64,000 bases of DNA. Origin: Gemmatimonadota bacterium. Lineage in GTDB: Bacteria > Gemmatimonadota > Gemmatimonadetes > Longimicrobiales > Gaopeijiaceae. The first letter of the stretch is position 1. Every line of letters begins with the position of its first letter. Location of the stretch: contig JAJCZZ010000084.1 in NCBI GenBank assembly GCA_029262115.1, positions 22,894-86,893 of the forward strand, written 5' to 3'. This document shows positions 24,833 through 33,615 of this stretch, one piece after another. A program made the translations under genes and the position numbers. A model generated the notes under the pieces. The model was not told the origin of the DNA and ran no database searches. It saw only the letters and a program-made list of their open reading frames with translations.

Positions 24833-27241
24833 CTAGAAACGGAACCTGTAGCTGAGCTTGACGAACAGTCCGTCCGCGGTCGGACGGATATCCCGGAAAT
24901 CGAACGCGCCGGTGTCGTCCATCTCCCGGCTGTACCCCAGGTAGACCACGGTGCCCGGAGACGGTTCGTAGGTGATCAGACCTTCGACGTAGAAGTCGTT
25001 CGCCGTCGAGCCGCTGACCGCAGAGCAGATCTCGTCGCTGCACGACAGAATCGGGAGCCCCGTTTCGGGGTCGAGAAGACCGGCGCGGTCCTGCGCCGAA
25101 TATTCGAAGATGCCGCGGATGAAGAAGGCTCTGGAGAACTGATACTGCGCGCGGATCCGTGGAATCGTCGCAGTGGAGTACTCACCGCCACTCGCTCGGG
25201 TGATCGTGTTGTGGCGGATCCCGACCTCCGCTTGGAGGGCGCGGGTGGGGTAGAGGTTCAGCGAACCGTCGAGGTTCAGCGAACTGGCCGGCTCGACCGC
25301 AACTCCGCGGCCCCGGTCGAAGATCGGAGTGTCGCTCCACGTGACACGGACGTTGCCCCTGACCCGCTGCCAGTTGTTGAACCACATCGAGAGGTTGGTC
25401 GAGGCCAGGCCGCTGAACAGATCCTGGTCGGGAACGAACGGCTGAATGCCGCCCGGTCCGTCCACCGCGAGCCCCTCGTAGGCCTCGGGGGCATAGGAGA
25501 ACATTCCACGGGAGTGATTTCCGAACAACGAAATGTTGTTGCGCAGTGAGAAGCGCCACCCGAGTTGCAGCCGACCTTCCTCGATGCCCTCGCCGTCCCA
25601 GAAGCCATCGTGATCCCAGAAGCCTCGCGCCTCGAGGGACGGGGAGATCTGCTCCAGGAACGCACCCGGCGTCCCGAACCAATTGAAGGACATCCGGGAA
25701 TTCAACTGGGTGTCGCCGACACGACTGAAGAAGCCGCTCCCCGCGTCGAATTCGTCGTTCGAGTCCTCGAACTCGGCATTGAAGGAGAAGGCACGGCCGG
25801 CCCTTTCCACACGACTGTAGAGGAAGCGACCGCTCTCGAGCGACCCGAACGTCGGAGCGTCCGTGAAGCTGCCCGCACCCATCATCGTGATCGTATACCG
25901 GCGGGCGAGGACCACCCGTGCGTCGGTACCGAGGACGCGGTTGAAGTCGTTCGAACCGACCGTCCGGTCTGTGTAGACCGCACCGATGTTCCCGGAGCGC
26001 CCCACGTCCTTCTTGATCCTGAACAGGTTGACGTACGTGTCGGCGGCCCCGGCGTCGAACGATTGATCCACGGCACCGATGTAGCCGACGTTCAGGCTCC
26101 CGACCTTCCCCGTGAGCTTCGCTCCCCCGATCGGGTTGGCGATGCTGCGCGTGTAGACGAGCTGGCGCGGCATCCCGAAGACCTCCGTACCCTCCAGAAA
26201 GAACGGTCGCTTCTCGGGGAAGAAGAGGGCGAACCGCTCGTTCACCGAGATCTGTCCCGCGTCGGCCTCGACCTGGCTGAAGTCCGGGTTGTAGGTGGCG
26301 TCCAGAGTCAGGTTCGACGTAACCCCGTACGTAAAGTTCAGGCCGAAGTCCGCGTCGGGATCCGAATGCACGAAGTCGTCGGTGTCGTCGACCGAACCGA
26401 ACCGGTTCCCGGTCAACACCGGGTTGATCTCCATGAACATGCCCGGGTCCAGCTCACGCAGGCCGGTGAGTCTGCCGGACTGGGTCAACCGATTGGGGAT
26501 GTTCTCGGTCAGGGGCGCCCAGGCGCTCTCATATCCGTTCCTCTGCACCCGACGCGTGACCTGGATCCCCCAGTCCTGAACGGGTACCTCTGGAAACCGT
26601 AGGCTCTTGAACGGGACCTTCACCTCCACGAGGTATCCCCACTCCGAGATCTTGGCGTCGGAGGACCAGAGGAAGTCCGGATTGTCGTCCACGGGCGGAC
26701 CGAAGCCCCCCCGGCGCCCGGTGCTTCCCCCCTCGTTCCAGATACCGTCGTGCTGAACACCGAGCGGGTTTACGCTGAACACATACGCGCGCCGCTGATC
26801 GTCGAAGGTGTCCAGAACGATCCGCACGTAGTCGTCGGAGCGCGTGAACGAGTCACGCTCACCGAGCGTCGCTCGGATCCCCGACTGGTCACTGTCGAAC
26901 GCCTTCACCGCGAAGTAGATGGCCGACCGGTCCATCAGGACCCTGACCTCCGTCGGCTGATCCGCCGCAACGCCCTCCACCGGCTCAAACTGCGTAAACG
27001 AAGTGAGAACGGCGGCGGTCGCCCAGGCATCCTCGTCGGCCAGCCCGTCGATACGGATGCCCGCGTCCTCCAGGACCGGCACCGGCACGTTCACGTTTCC
27101 GTCCGCCCCGCTGTACTCTTCGGAGGTAGTGGGCGCCGCTCGGGCGCCGCCGTCCGCCTCCTGAGCGGCGGCAACCTGTTGTGACCCAACGCCGCTCAGT
27201 ACCAGAGCGGCAAGGGTTATCGGCAGAATTTTCATGGACAT
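24833..27241 (-). CDS. DUF5916 outer-membrane protein with N-terminal CBM9-like domain
   Basis: 802 residues with a signal peptide (ILPITLAALVLSGVGSQQ). Residues ~60-240 form a carbohydrate-binding family 9-like beta-sandwich (IRIDGLADEDAWATAAVL, EVRVLMDRSAIYFAVKAFD, IVLDTFDDQRRAYVFSVN). The rest, ~280-802, is the DUF5916 part, rich in alternating strands and ending in aromatic FVKLSYRFRF, the C-terminal signature of outer-membrane beta-barrels. Motifs such as FFPEKRPFFLEGTEVFG are typical of the family. Probable role: surface binding or passage of a ligand; substrate unknown. Confidence 0.82.
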   Translation of the reverse strand: MSMKILPITLAALVLSGVGSQQVAAAQEADGGARAAPTTSEEYSGADGNVNVPVPVLEDAGIRIDGLADEDAWATAAVLTSFTQFEPVEGVAADQPTEVRVLMDRSAIYFAVKAFDSDQSGIRATLGERDSFTRSDDYVRIVLDTFDDQRRAYVFSVNPLGVQHDGIWNEGGSTGRRGGFGPPVDDNPDFLWSSDAKISEWGYLVEVKVPFKSLRFPEVPVQDWGIQVTRRVQRNGYESAWAPLTENIPNRLTQSGRLTGLRELDPGMFMEINPVLTGNRFGSVDDTDDFVHSDPDADFGLNFTYGVTSNLTLDATYNPDFSQVEADAGQISVNERFALFFPEKRPFFLEGTEVFGMPRQLVYTRSIANPIGGAKLTGKVGSLNVGYIGAVDQSFDAGAADTYVNLFRIKKDVGRSGNIGAVYTDRTVGSNDFNRVLGTDARVVLARRYTITMMGAGSFTDAPTFGSLESGRFLYSRVERAGRAFSFNAEFEDSNDEFDAGSGFFSRVGDTQLNSRMSFNWFGTPGAFLEQISPSLEARGFWDHDGFWDGEGIEEGRLQLGWRFSLRNNISLFGNHSRGMFSYAPEAYEGLAVDGPGGIQPFVPDQDLFSGLASTNLSMWFNNWQRVRGNVRVTWSDTPIFDRGRGVAVEPASSLNLDGSLNLYPTRALQAEVGIRHNTITRASGGEYSTATIPRIRAQYQFSRAFFIRGIFEYSAQDRAGLLDPETGLPILSCSDEICSAVSGSTANDFYVEGLITYEPSPGTVVYLGYSREMDDTGAFDFRDIRPTADGLFVKLSYRFRF

Positions 27242-27376
27242 CGCAATCTATGACTCGGTGGCGGGCCGGTCGGCCTTACCTGATTGCAGACTGAGCAGGG
27301 GTGCAGCCATACAAGATACAACCGGATCGAGTGTACTACAGACACATTCACGCAGGGGCCCGTTGAGTTCCCTGGC

Positions 27377-27586
27377 ATGAGCAAGCCGTTCTCGCACGAG
27401 AGCGCGAAGATCATCGAGCGCGCCTTCCGTGCCAATCACGACCTCACTTGTCCCGAGTGCGAAGTCGCGCTGGACCGACGGGCAATTCCGCCTCGCAAGG
27501 ACGTTTCGTACGTGCGCGACCGACTCTGGCTGGTGTGTCCAGCATGCTCGTCGACTGTGGTCCTGGACCGCAGGGACGGCCGTTGA
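27377..27586 (+). CDS. Small zinc-ribbon protein
   Basis: 69 residues from an ATG at 27377. Two Cys pairs (LTCPECEVAL and LVCPACSSTV) spaced by ~30 residues form a zinc-ribbon-like site. Otherwise the protein is basic. The last codons overlap the TTG start of nudC by 4 bp, so the two are co-translated. Function not known. Confidence 0.6.
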   Translation: MSKPFSHESAKIIERAFRANHDLTCPECEVALDRRAIPPRKDVSYVRDRLWLVCPACSSTVVLDRRDGR

Positions 27587-28407
27587 GCGAAGCACCGGGG
27601 TCCACGAATTCCACGCTCCACCTCGTCTTCGCGGGCACGCGTCTCGTGCTGTCGAGATCGACCGACGGCGAGGATGGGTTGGGACGACTGACCCCGGCCG
27701 ACCTGCTCGACCTCGGAGTGAACGACGGCGAGCGGATCGTCCCGGTCGATCTCACTCCGCCCGACGGGTTGGACGTGCGCATCCACGACCTGCCCGCCGA
27801 CTTCGAACCGGCCCCGGGCTACGAGGTGGTGGGACTACGAGAGGTCGGACGCCGCTGGCCCGAGGAGCTGTTTCGTCTATCCGGGACGGCGCTGCAGAAG
27901 CTCGAGTGGATCCGCACCCACCGATTCTGCGCGAGGTGCGGGCACCCGACTGCGCGCCGCCTGGACCATCAGGCCATGGCCTGCACGGACTGCGGGCAAC
28001 TCCACTTCCCACGTGTGGCACCGGCCGTGATCGTACTCGTGCAGCGCGAAACGGAGATGCTGTTGGGTCGGTCGCCACGTTTCGCGGAGGGCGTGTATTC
28101 GACGCTGGCGGGCTTCGTCGAGCCGGGTGAATCACTGGAGGAGACGGTCCACCGGGAGATCCGGGAGGAGGTCGGTGTGGAGGTCGCGAACCTCCGGTAC
28201 TTCGGCAGCCAGCCCTGGCCGTTCCCTCACTCCCTCATGGTTGGGTTCGTCGCCGATTGGGCTTCGGGGGACATCGTGGTGGACGGCGAAGAGATCGAGG
28301 ACGCCCGCTGGTTCAGCCCCAATCGCCTGCCACCCCGACTCCCCTACGGCCTGTCGATCGCGCGGAAGCTGGTGGACGACTTTCTCCAACGGGTGGGCGG
28401 CGCGTAG
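27583..28407 (+). CDS. nudC: NAD(H) pyrophosphatase NudC (NADH/RNA-cap hydrolase)
   Basis: 274 residues, TTG start at 27583 overlapping the upstream stop (TTGA). An N-terminal regulatory domain is followed by the zinc ribbon FCARCGHPTARR ... ACTDCG, and then the Nudix domain with LAGFVEPGESLEETV plus HREIREEVGVE (the Nudix box Glu residues) and the NudC-specific SQPWPFPHSLM. The enzyme cleaves NAD(H) to NMN and AMP and removes NAD caps from RNA. It is cytoplasmic and homodimeric in characterised cases. Confidence 0.92.
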   Translation: MSEAPGSTNSTLHLVFAGTRLVLSRSTDGEDGLGRLTPADLLDLGVNDGERIVPVDLTPPDGLDVRIHDLPADFEPAPGYEVVGLREVGRRWPEELFRLSGTALQKLEWIRTHRFCARCGHPTARRLDHQAMACTDCGQLHFPRVAPAVIVLVQRETEMLLGRSPRFAEGVYSTLAGFVEPGESLEETVHREIREEVGVEVANLRYFGSQPWPFPHSLMVGFVADWASGDIVVDGEEIEDARWFSPNRLPPRLPYGLSIARKLVDDFLQRVGGA

Positions 28408-28416
28408 CTTCTGCCC

Positions 28417-29361
28417 ATGGCTCAGATTTCATCCCGATTCCGACGCGCGTCGGCGGCCGCGCTGTGCACCGCGCCGCTCCTCCTCATCGCACCTACCCTC
28501 GAGGCCCAGGAGTCGCGAGGCCCGAGGGTTCTCCGGCTGCCCGCGTCGACCCGGGCCATGGCTCTGGGCGATGCCTATATGATGAACGCCGGCCACGCGG
28601 ACGCGGTGTTCTATCACCCCGCCCTGGTTCAGGGCGCGTCCGGCTTCGGACTGGACGTCCAGACCTGGTCGGGGGCGTCCAGCTCGTCGGCGGCGTCCGC
28701 CGCGGTGGCGTGGCTCGGCGGTTCGGTCGCGATCGGTTTGCAGACCCTCCACTTCGACGGGCCCCCGGGGGATCTGGGTGCCTATCCGGTCGGACAGGAC
28801 CTCCTCTTCGACCGGGGCGCGACTCCCGTGTCGGAACGGGTGGCGTCGCTGGCCTACGCCCGGGAGATTTTCGGCGTGCGGGCCGGCCTGACGGCGAAGC
28901 TGCTCGATGAGCGCTTCGATACGTCCAACGAGACCACGGGCGCGCTCGACGTGGGTCTGGCCAAGGGGCTCGGTCCAGTCACCGTGGGGCTGTCGGCCCG
29001 CAACCTCGGCCGGCACATGGACGTGGGCCGTGAAGACGTCTCCCTTCCGACGGCCTTCACCTTGGGGGTCGGCTCGTACGGGCGTCCCCTCGGTCCCCTG
29101 GACGTCGGTTTCACCGGCGCCCTGACCTACGAGTCGGACGAGTTGATTCCGGCTGGCGGTATCGAATTCGGATACTGGCCCGTACCCGGGCGGACCTTCG
29201 TGGGCCGCATCGGCGCCCGCCGCGTCGTCGAAGGCGATGGAAACCCACTCAGCGTCGGCGCCGCCTTCTGGGGCGACGACATCGTGCTGGAATGGGCCTA
29301 CCGGCCGTTCGGCGGCACGGTCGACGACGGAACGCACCGATTCGGGGTGCGCTGGCGGTAG
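28417..29361 (+). CDS. PorV/UPF0164-like outer-membrane beta-barrel protein
   Basis: 314 residues. Signal peptide at the N-terminus (AALCTAPLLLIAPTLEAQE). The mature start LRLPASTRAMALGDAYMMN, then GHADAVFYHPALVQGAS, is characteristic of PorV/PorQ/UPF0164 barrels, which share a FadL-like fold. The remainder is alternating Gly/hydrophobic strands (AGLTAKLLDERFDTSN, VTVGLSARNLGRHMDV) ending in THRFGVRWR. PorV in other phyla shuttles type IX secretion substrates; no type IX genes are visible here, so that role is not implied. It lies 9 bp downstream of nudC. Confidence 0.75.
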   Translation: MAQISSRFRRASAAALCTAPLLLIAPTLEAQESRGPRVLRLPASTRAMALGDAYMMNAGHADAVFYHPALVQGASGFGLDVQTWSGASSSSAASAAVAWLGGSVAIGLQTLHFDGPPGDLGAYPVGQDLLFDRGATPVSERVASLAYAREIFGVRAGLTAKLLDERFDTSNETTGALDVGLAKGLGPVTVGLSARNLGRHMDVGREDVSLPTAFTLGVGSYGRPLGPLDVGFTGALTYESDELIPAGGIEFGYWPVPGRTFVGRIGARRVVEGDGNPLSVGAAFWGDDIVLEWAYRPFGGTVDDGTHRFGVRWR

Positions 29362-29568
29362 GGGAAGGGTTGCGAGCGGCTGGAAGGCACTCCGCTGAGA
29401 ACCTGATAACGATTCACATCGTGGGTGATTGTTACCCACAACGTGCGTAGTTGTCGTGATCGAGCGTGGACGTCTGTAATCGCGAGTTATCGTTATGTGA
29501 AATTGAGCCTCAGGCTCGGGGTTCGACCGTGACGGGATGCTCCCGGGACTAAGTTTGTCGAACCGGAG

Positions 29569-29896
29569 CTAGCGGGCTGCGGCTTGCGGACCTCGGGACA
29601 TGGCCTTGGCCAGGTCCTCCCGAGCGGCTCCAAGCTTCAACAACGATCGAACTAACAGGTCGATGGACACGGTTGGATCGGCGGCCTCCATCTTGGCCAC
29701 ACGGGACTGACTGGACCCTACGATCCGGGCGACCTGTGTCTGATTGAGGTGCCGCTGGAGCCGTCGCGAGCGAAGATCCTGAGCGAGCGCGAGCTTGAAC
29801 TCGATGAACTCAGCCTCGGCGTCGGTTAGCTCGAGGAAGTCTTTAGCGTCGCCCCTATTTCGCGGCCGCGAGCTTTTTCCTGGTTTTGGTGTCCAT
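29569..29896 (-). pseudogene. XRE-family antitoxin gene, frameshifted near the start
   Basis: Reading down from an ATG at 29896 gives MDTKTRKKLAAAK and then an amber codon; in the next frame the expected continuation GDAKDFLELTDAEAEF, then LQRHLNQTQVARIVGSSQS (helix-turn-helix) and RVAKMEAADPTVSIDLLV runs to a stop at 29569. In homologues these parts are continuous (KLEAAGWRVGDAKEFL-like), so a short deletion with frameshift around 29857 has broken the gene. No in-frame start precedes the main frame. It is an antitoxin-like DNA-binding protein relic. The remnant at 29992 lies divergent to it. Confidence 0.7.
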
Positions 29897-29991
29897 CGTC
29901 CTCTCCTTAGCTGGTGCGGGCGCGTCGATAGGCCCGGAGTCGATCCTTACAGACGTCGATCACATTCTTCGGTGTTGCCCGAGTCTTCTTC

Positions 29992-30174
29992 TTGGTGTTT
30001 CGTCAGGGCCGAACCCACCACGGCGTCGTGTTGGTTCGCCTGCACGGCGTCGAGGCGGCGGAGAAGGCGCGGATCGCCGCTACGGCCATTGCTGATCATG
30101 TTGACGAACTGCCTGGTGCCTTCTCGGTCATCGAGAGGGATCGCATCCGGATTAGGCTCGGCCGACCGAAGTAG
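29992..30174 (+). pseudogene. DUF5615 (PIN-like toxin) C-terminal remnant
   Basis: Only the C-terminal 60 residues are visible: VFRQGRTHHGVVLVRLHGV, then EAAEKARIAATAIADHVDE and GAFSVIERDRIRIR. DUF5615 proteins are ~115-residue PIN-like putative toxins, and their N-terminal half with the catalytic aspartates is missing; the bases before 29985 do not encode it in any frame. It is a truncated relic lying head-to-head with the broken XRE gene. Confidence 0.6.
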
Positions 30175-30206
30175 GGGTCGTGTCAGCCTTTAGACCGTGG
30201 CATCGC

Positions 30207-30293
30207 GTAACATCTGTGCCGCCTGCGCTCACTGCGTTCGCTCCGGAGAACACGGCTCGCGTTGCGAGCCGCGCCGGCACCCTTGAACGTTAT
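30207..30293 (+). repeat. attC-like structured recombination site
   Basis: Features of an integron attC are present. A TAAC core at 30208-30211 and a GTTA core at 30289-30292 are complementary. Just inside, GTGCCG (30216) pairs with CGGCAC (30275-30280), with three unpaired bases (CCT) on one side, and GCGC extends the stem. The centre contains a perfect GGCTCGC-GTT-GCGAGCC hairpin. Such folded single-stranded sites are recognised by IntI-type integrases. No integrase gene is in the window. Confidence 0.55.
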
Positions 30294-30389
30294 CAGAAAT
30301 TAATCAGAAATGCGCGGTGAGGATCTTAGTGGAATGGCCGGAAACGATGGTTCAGCGACCGGACGCAACGAACTGGTCAGGAGGCCTAC

Positions 30390-31265
30390 GTGATCGCACT
30401 GGGTCTTGTTGAGTCGGCATCGCTGTTCCTAGGAGAGCCTCTGCTTGGCGGAGAGAGTCTTGGCGGTGGCTATGAGTCAGAGGTGTTCCTGTCGAGTTGC
30501 AACGATATTTCCTTGGTGCTTCATCTGAGCCCGGCATGGCGGACGACTGAGGAACTCGAGTGGGTGCATTCGGTCGTTAAGATGGTGCGTAAAGATGTTT
30601 CGGTGGCAGTTGGGCCCATCCAGAGGAAGAACCGAACTGTCTTCGAGTGGAATGGCCGGGGAGCTGCGCTATTTCCGTACGTATCCGGTAGAGCGGTACC
30701 TCGCGGCCACCCTGAGCTCGTTGAGGCGGCAGCTCGGCTCCTAGCACGGATTCATCTTGCCCTCGGTCGCCTTGACCCGCAGCCCCGGCCCGCCGGGGCC
30801 GGGAATCGGCCCCGGCCGGTTTCCGTCCCGCCGGAGCTTGAGGACAGTGAGTTGGATAAGTGGTGGAAAGGGCTAAGGAGCCGACAGCCCCGGACTGGAT
30901 TGGTCCACGGTGACTACTACGGTGCCAATCTGCTGGCCGACGACACCCAGGTAGTGGGGGTGATCGACTGGCACGAGATGGACGTCGGCCTGCTCGCCCT
31001 AGAGGTCGCGGGTGCATCATATGAATTCTGTCGAAACGACGCGCATGAACTTGATGACCATGCTGCACAGCGTTTCGTGGCAGCCTATCAGGCGAGTGGT
31101 GGGCCGCTGGCGGAATGGGAATGGGCGATGATCCCGAAGTTCCGAGCCTGGTGGGTTCGGCAAGACGCCCTTCGCTCCCTCTCTTACGGTCCCGATGGGG
31201 ACCTCGATTACGCTCGGAAGCAGATGCGCGCGTTCCACGTGTTAAGGGGTCGCGGATGGAAGTGA
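30390..31265 (+). CDS. Aminoglycoside-phosphotransferase-family kinase (APH fold)
   Basis: 291 residues, GTG start. The N-terminal ATP-binding lobe is short; the C-terminal lobe has the catalytic loop TGLVHGDYYGANLLADD (His-x-Asp...Asn) and the metal-binding GVIDWHEMDVG. This fold is shared by aminoglycoside kinases, homoserine kinase II and other small-molecule kinases. Lack of close motif identity to known resistance enzymes means the substrate is open. The gene sits between an attC-like site (30207) and a related repeat (31329), so it is a candidate mobile cassette. Confidence 0.8.
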   Translation: MIALGLVESASLFLGEPLLGGESLGGGYESEVFLSSCNDISLVLHLSPAWRTTEELEWVHSVVKMVRKDVSVAVGPIQRKNRTVFEWNGRGAALFPYVSGRAVPRGHPELVEAAARLLARIHLALGRLDPQPRPAGAGNRPRPVSVPPELEDSELDKWWKGLRSRQPRTGLVHGDYYGANLLADDTQVVGVIDWHEMDVGLLALEVAGASYEFCRNDAHELDDHAAQRFVAAYQASGGPLAEWEWAMIPKFRAWWVRQDALRSLSYGPDGDLDYARKQMRAFHVLRGRGWK

Positions 31266-31328
31266 TGCAGTACGGGTTGAGCAGGCCACCGGAAGCGCCC
31301 TTAAGTTAACAAACGGGTATCGCCGGCA

Positions 31329-31357
31329 CTCACTGTGTTCGCTCCGGTGAATCACGG
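31329..31357 (+). repeat. Repeat related to the centre of the attC at 30207
   Basis: The sequence CTCACTGTGTTCGCTCCGG with a following GAATCACGG repeats 30228-30255 (CTCACTGCGTTCGCTCCGG, GAACACGG) with three single-base differences. It lies just after a TTAAC motif (31311). A complementary right half could not be found, so it may be a broken attC rather than a functional site. Confidence 0.4.
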
Positions 31358-31432
31358 CCCTGTAGCGTATCTGCTAATCGAGCAGTATTTCTGTGGTCGC
31401 CGGAAGTTCGGGTCGTATCGAGGTCTAGTGAG

Positions 31433-31451
31433 TAGCACAGTGAGTGTGCTA
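31433..31451. promoter_or_regulatory. Perfect inverted repeat upstream of higBA (probable autoregulatory operator)
   Basis: TAGCACA-GTGAG-TGTGCTA is a perfect 7-bp inverted repeat with a 5-base centre, ending 10 bases before the ATG of the toxin gene. HigA-type antitoxins bind such palindromes to repress their own operon; binding here would block translation-start-proximal transcription. Confidence 0.6.
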
Positions 31452-31461
31452 TCGTGCTAGT

Positions 31462-31758
31462 ATGGCGATAGAGTTCCGAAATCGGTGCGCCGAGGATGTC
31501 TTCAACGGTGTCGATTCCAAGGCCGCCCGAAAGCTATGCCCACCGGACCTTGTGAGTCGCGCACGGGAGAGGCTCTTCCTCTTGGATGACGCGGAAGTGC
31601 TTCAGGATCTCCGCGTTCCTCCAAGGAACCGCCTTGAGACGCTCAAGGGAGATCGGGAGGGTCAGTCCAGCGTCCGAATCAACGATCAGTTCCGCATTTG
31701 TTTCCGGTGGACGGAGCGGGGGGCGATAGACGTTGAGATTGTCGACTATCACTCGTAG
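31462..31758 (+). CDS. higB: HigB/RelE-family mRNA interferase toxin
   Basis: 98 residues from the ATG at 31462. The HigB pattern is clear: LCPPDLVSRARERLFLLDD, LRVPPRNRLETLKGDREG, QSSVRINDQFRICFRW and the C-terminal VEIVDYHS. These ribosome-dependent RNases cleave mRNA on the ribosome. It is followed 16 bp later by the antitoxin gene, the reversed toxin-first order usual for hig loci. An inverted repeat just upstream would allow autoregulation. Confidence 0.9.
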   Translation: MAIEFRNRCAEDVFNGVDSKAARKLCPPDLVSRARERLFLLDDAEVLQDLRVPPRNRLETLKGDREGQSSVRINDQFRICFRWTERGAIDVEIVDYHS

Positions 31759-31774
31759 CGAGAGGAAAAGGAGA

Positions 31775-32098
31775 ATGGTCAGGGTCCCCACACATCGCCC
31801 GCCTACCCACGCCGGTGAGATGCTCTTACGGGAGTTCCTGGAGCCTTTGGGAATCACCCAGACCCAGCTCGCTGAGCGGATGGAGATCCCCCTCCAGCGG
31901 ATCAACAGCCTCGTGAACGGCAGGCGCGGCATCACCCCGGACACGGCCCTGCGCCTGTCCAAGGTCTTTGGCACCACCCCCGGGTTCTGGATGAATCACC
32001 AGCTGCGTTGGGACCTCTTCCATGCAGAGCGTGATGCGAAGAAGACATTGGAGCGCATCGAGCCCGTTCCCAGGCGAGACCTCGTTGGGATCACCTGA
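31775..32098 (+). CDS. higA: HigA-family antitoxin
   Basis: 107 residues from the ATG at 31775, with AAGGAG immediately upstream. The HTH is THAGEMLLREFLEPLGITQ, then QLAERMEIPLQRINSLVNG, followed by GITPDTALRLSKVFGTTPG and FWMNHQLRWDL, diagnostic of HigA. It neutralises HigB and represses the operon through the upstream palindrome. The pair appears intact and therefore probably functional. Confidence 0.92.
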   Translation: MVRVPTHRPPTHAGEMLLREFLEPLGITQTQLAERMEIPLQRINSLVNGRRGITPDTALRLSKVFGTTPGFWMNHQLRWDLFHAERDAKKTLERIEPVPRRDLVGIT

Positions 32099-32245
32099 GT
32101 GGTAAGAAGAAATGGTATCGGTCGCGGTTGAGGGGATTCCGTTGGAGGATGCCCGTACCACGGTCCGGTCCCGATTCGGGTGGTAGTCCGACTTCATCCC
32201 GAGACGCTTGATGAGTTCATGGAGCGGCCATACCCCCTCCCGCCC

Positions 32246-33469
32246 CTACTCCTTCACAATCCGATACCGCGACACGGCCTGGACGTCATTCCGATCCAGT
32301 TCGGAGCACAGCAGATACTCTCCATCCACGTCCAACAGTCGACACCCGCCCGGGCTCTCGACCCTCCCGAGAACGAAGCCGTCGGGGAGAAGGACTGTAA
32401 AGAACTGCGGCGGAGCACCTCCCCGCTCGTACGATCCGAGCCACACCGTCCCGTCTCGTCCAACCGTCATCGACGAAAAGACCGGCTGAAAATCCGCGAC
32501 CGACCGTTCGAGCTCGAGCGCGTCTTCCATGCGCTTCAGGACCGCCGGCGCTGCCTCGCGGTGCCCGCTTGCACGATCGAGATAGGCGGCCTTGTGTGCG
32601 GCCCACCATTCATCGTCGACGGCCACCCGCTCCGGCGCCCAACGTGCGACCTGACGTAGTTCTCCATCCAGCCCGTACCAGCGAACCTCCGCCTCCGGCG
32701 AGGCCGCGTAGACGAAACGGTCTTCGGTGGCATCGACCTCGCCTCGCTCCCCGGTGCTTCGGGTTGCCGCAAAGCCGCCGGGACCGGCATACGTCGCGAT
32801 CATCGGGAACCAGCCGACGGTGTCCATCGGCGCGGCGCCGTCCCATCCAGTTGCCACGACGGGGCCGTCCCGCCAGGGGATGAATGCAGGGTCGGGCGAG
32901 GCAGACCAAGCGCCGACATCCATGACAATCCGCCCGGTAGGCGACGCCACCATCGGCCGAAGGGAATACGGCGCGCGAGATTCCCGGCGGAAGGTCCGCC
33001 CGAGCGATCCCGTCGCGTCGAATACCGCCCAGCGTCCGTCTCCTCCCACGGTCAGGACGGAATCTCCCGGTAGCAGGACGGCCCCCCGAAGTCCTCCACC
33101 GATCTCCGACGGACCGTCTCCGCGCCCGCCGAAAACCGCCTCTACGTCCCCACCCGGCCCCACGACGTAGACGATGTCCGACCGGGAATCCGTCACCAGG
33201 GCGCCGCCGTCGCTACGCAGAGCACCGGACCCGAGCCCCTCGAACTCCGGGCCGTCGTCACTCCAACCGACGCGCCAATCCGGTCGGCTCGCGACCGTCC
33301 AGGGAGCCAGCTGCGTCCCGCTACCCGCCGTCTGCACCACCCGCACGTCGGCGGAATCTGTAACGGTAGGCAGGGCCACAGACGGCGAGGGGTCGGCGGC
33401 GCAGCCGCCGAGCGCGAAGCCGCCGAGGAGACAGAGGAGGACGGTGGACGGTTGGGTCGGGTGTCTCAT
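32246..33469 (-). CDS. Beta-propeller lipoprotein
   Basis: 407 residues from the ATG at 33469; the upstream 22 codons lack a signal and are probably untranslated. The signal peptide ends in a lipobox (LLGGFALGGCAAD). The mature protein shows propeller repeats (SDIVYVVGPGGDVEAVFGG, LTVGGDGRWAVFDATGSLG, DGTVWLGSYERGGAPPQFF). It is a paralogue-like companion of the proteins at 7355 and 21312. Function unknown. The 147 bp between higA and its stop contain nothing recognisable. Confidence 0.72.
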   Translation of the reverse strand: MRHPTQPSTVLLCLLGGFALGGCAADPSPSVALPTVTDSADVRVVQTAGSGTQLAPWTVASRPDWRVGWSDDGPEFEGLGSGALRSDGGALVTDSRSDIVYVVGPGGDVEAVFGGRGDGPSEIGGGLRGAVLLPGDSVLTVGGDGRWAVFDATGSLGRTFRRESRAPYSLRPMVASPTGRIVMDVGAWSASPDPAFIPWRDGPVVATGWDGAAPMDTVGWFPMIATYAGPGGFAATRSTGERGEVDATEDRFVYAASPEAEVRWYGLDGELRQVARWAPERVAVDDEWWAAHKAAYLDRASGHREAAPAVLKRMEDALELERSVADFQPVFSSMTVGRDGTVWLGSYERGGAPPQFFTVLLPDGFVLGRVESPGGCRLLDVDGEYLLCSELDRNDVQAVSRYRIVKE

Positions 33470-33615
33470 ACAGGATAGGGGACGAGGGCACTGGATTCCG
33501 TATTCTATGCGGGAGGCTCCGGCTATCGCCACCACGCACCGATATCACGTTTGTAATTCCGCCGGCCGCCTGTACTGGTCGCCGGGCGCCGCACCCGAAA
33601 GCCGCGATCTTCCCC

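Noticed and set aside
29400..29480. GTGGGT-GATTGTT-ACCCAC hairpin and repeated TAACGAT motifs as a recombination site
   Set aside because: Only short pairing; cores and inner arms of attC could not be arranged. Left as unexplained intergenic structure after the PorV-like gene.
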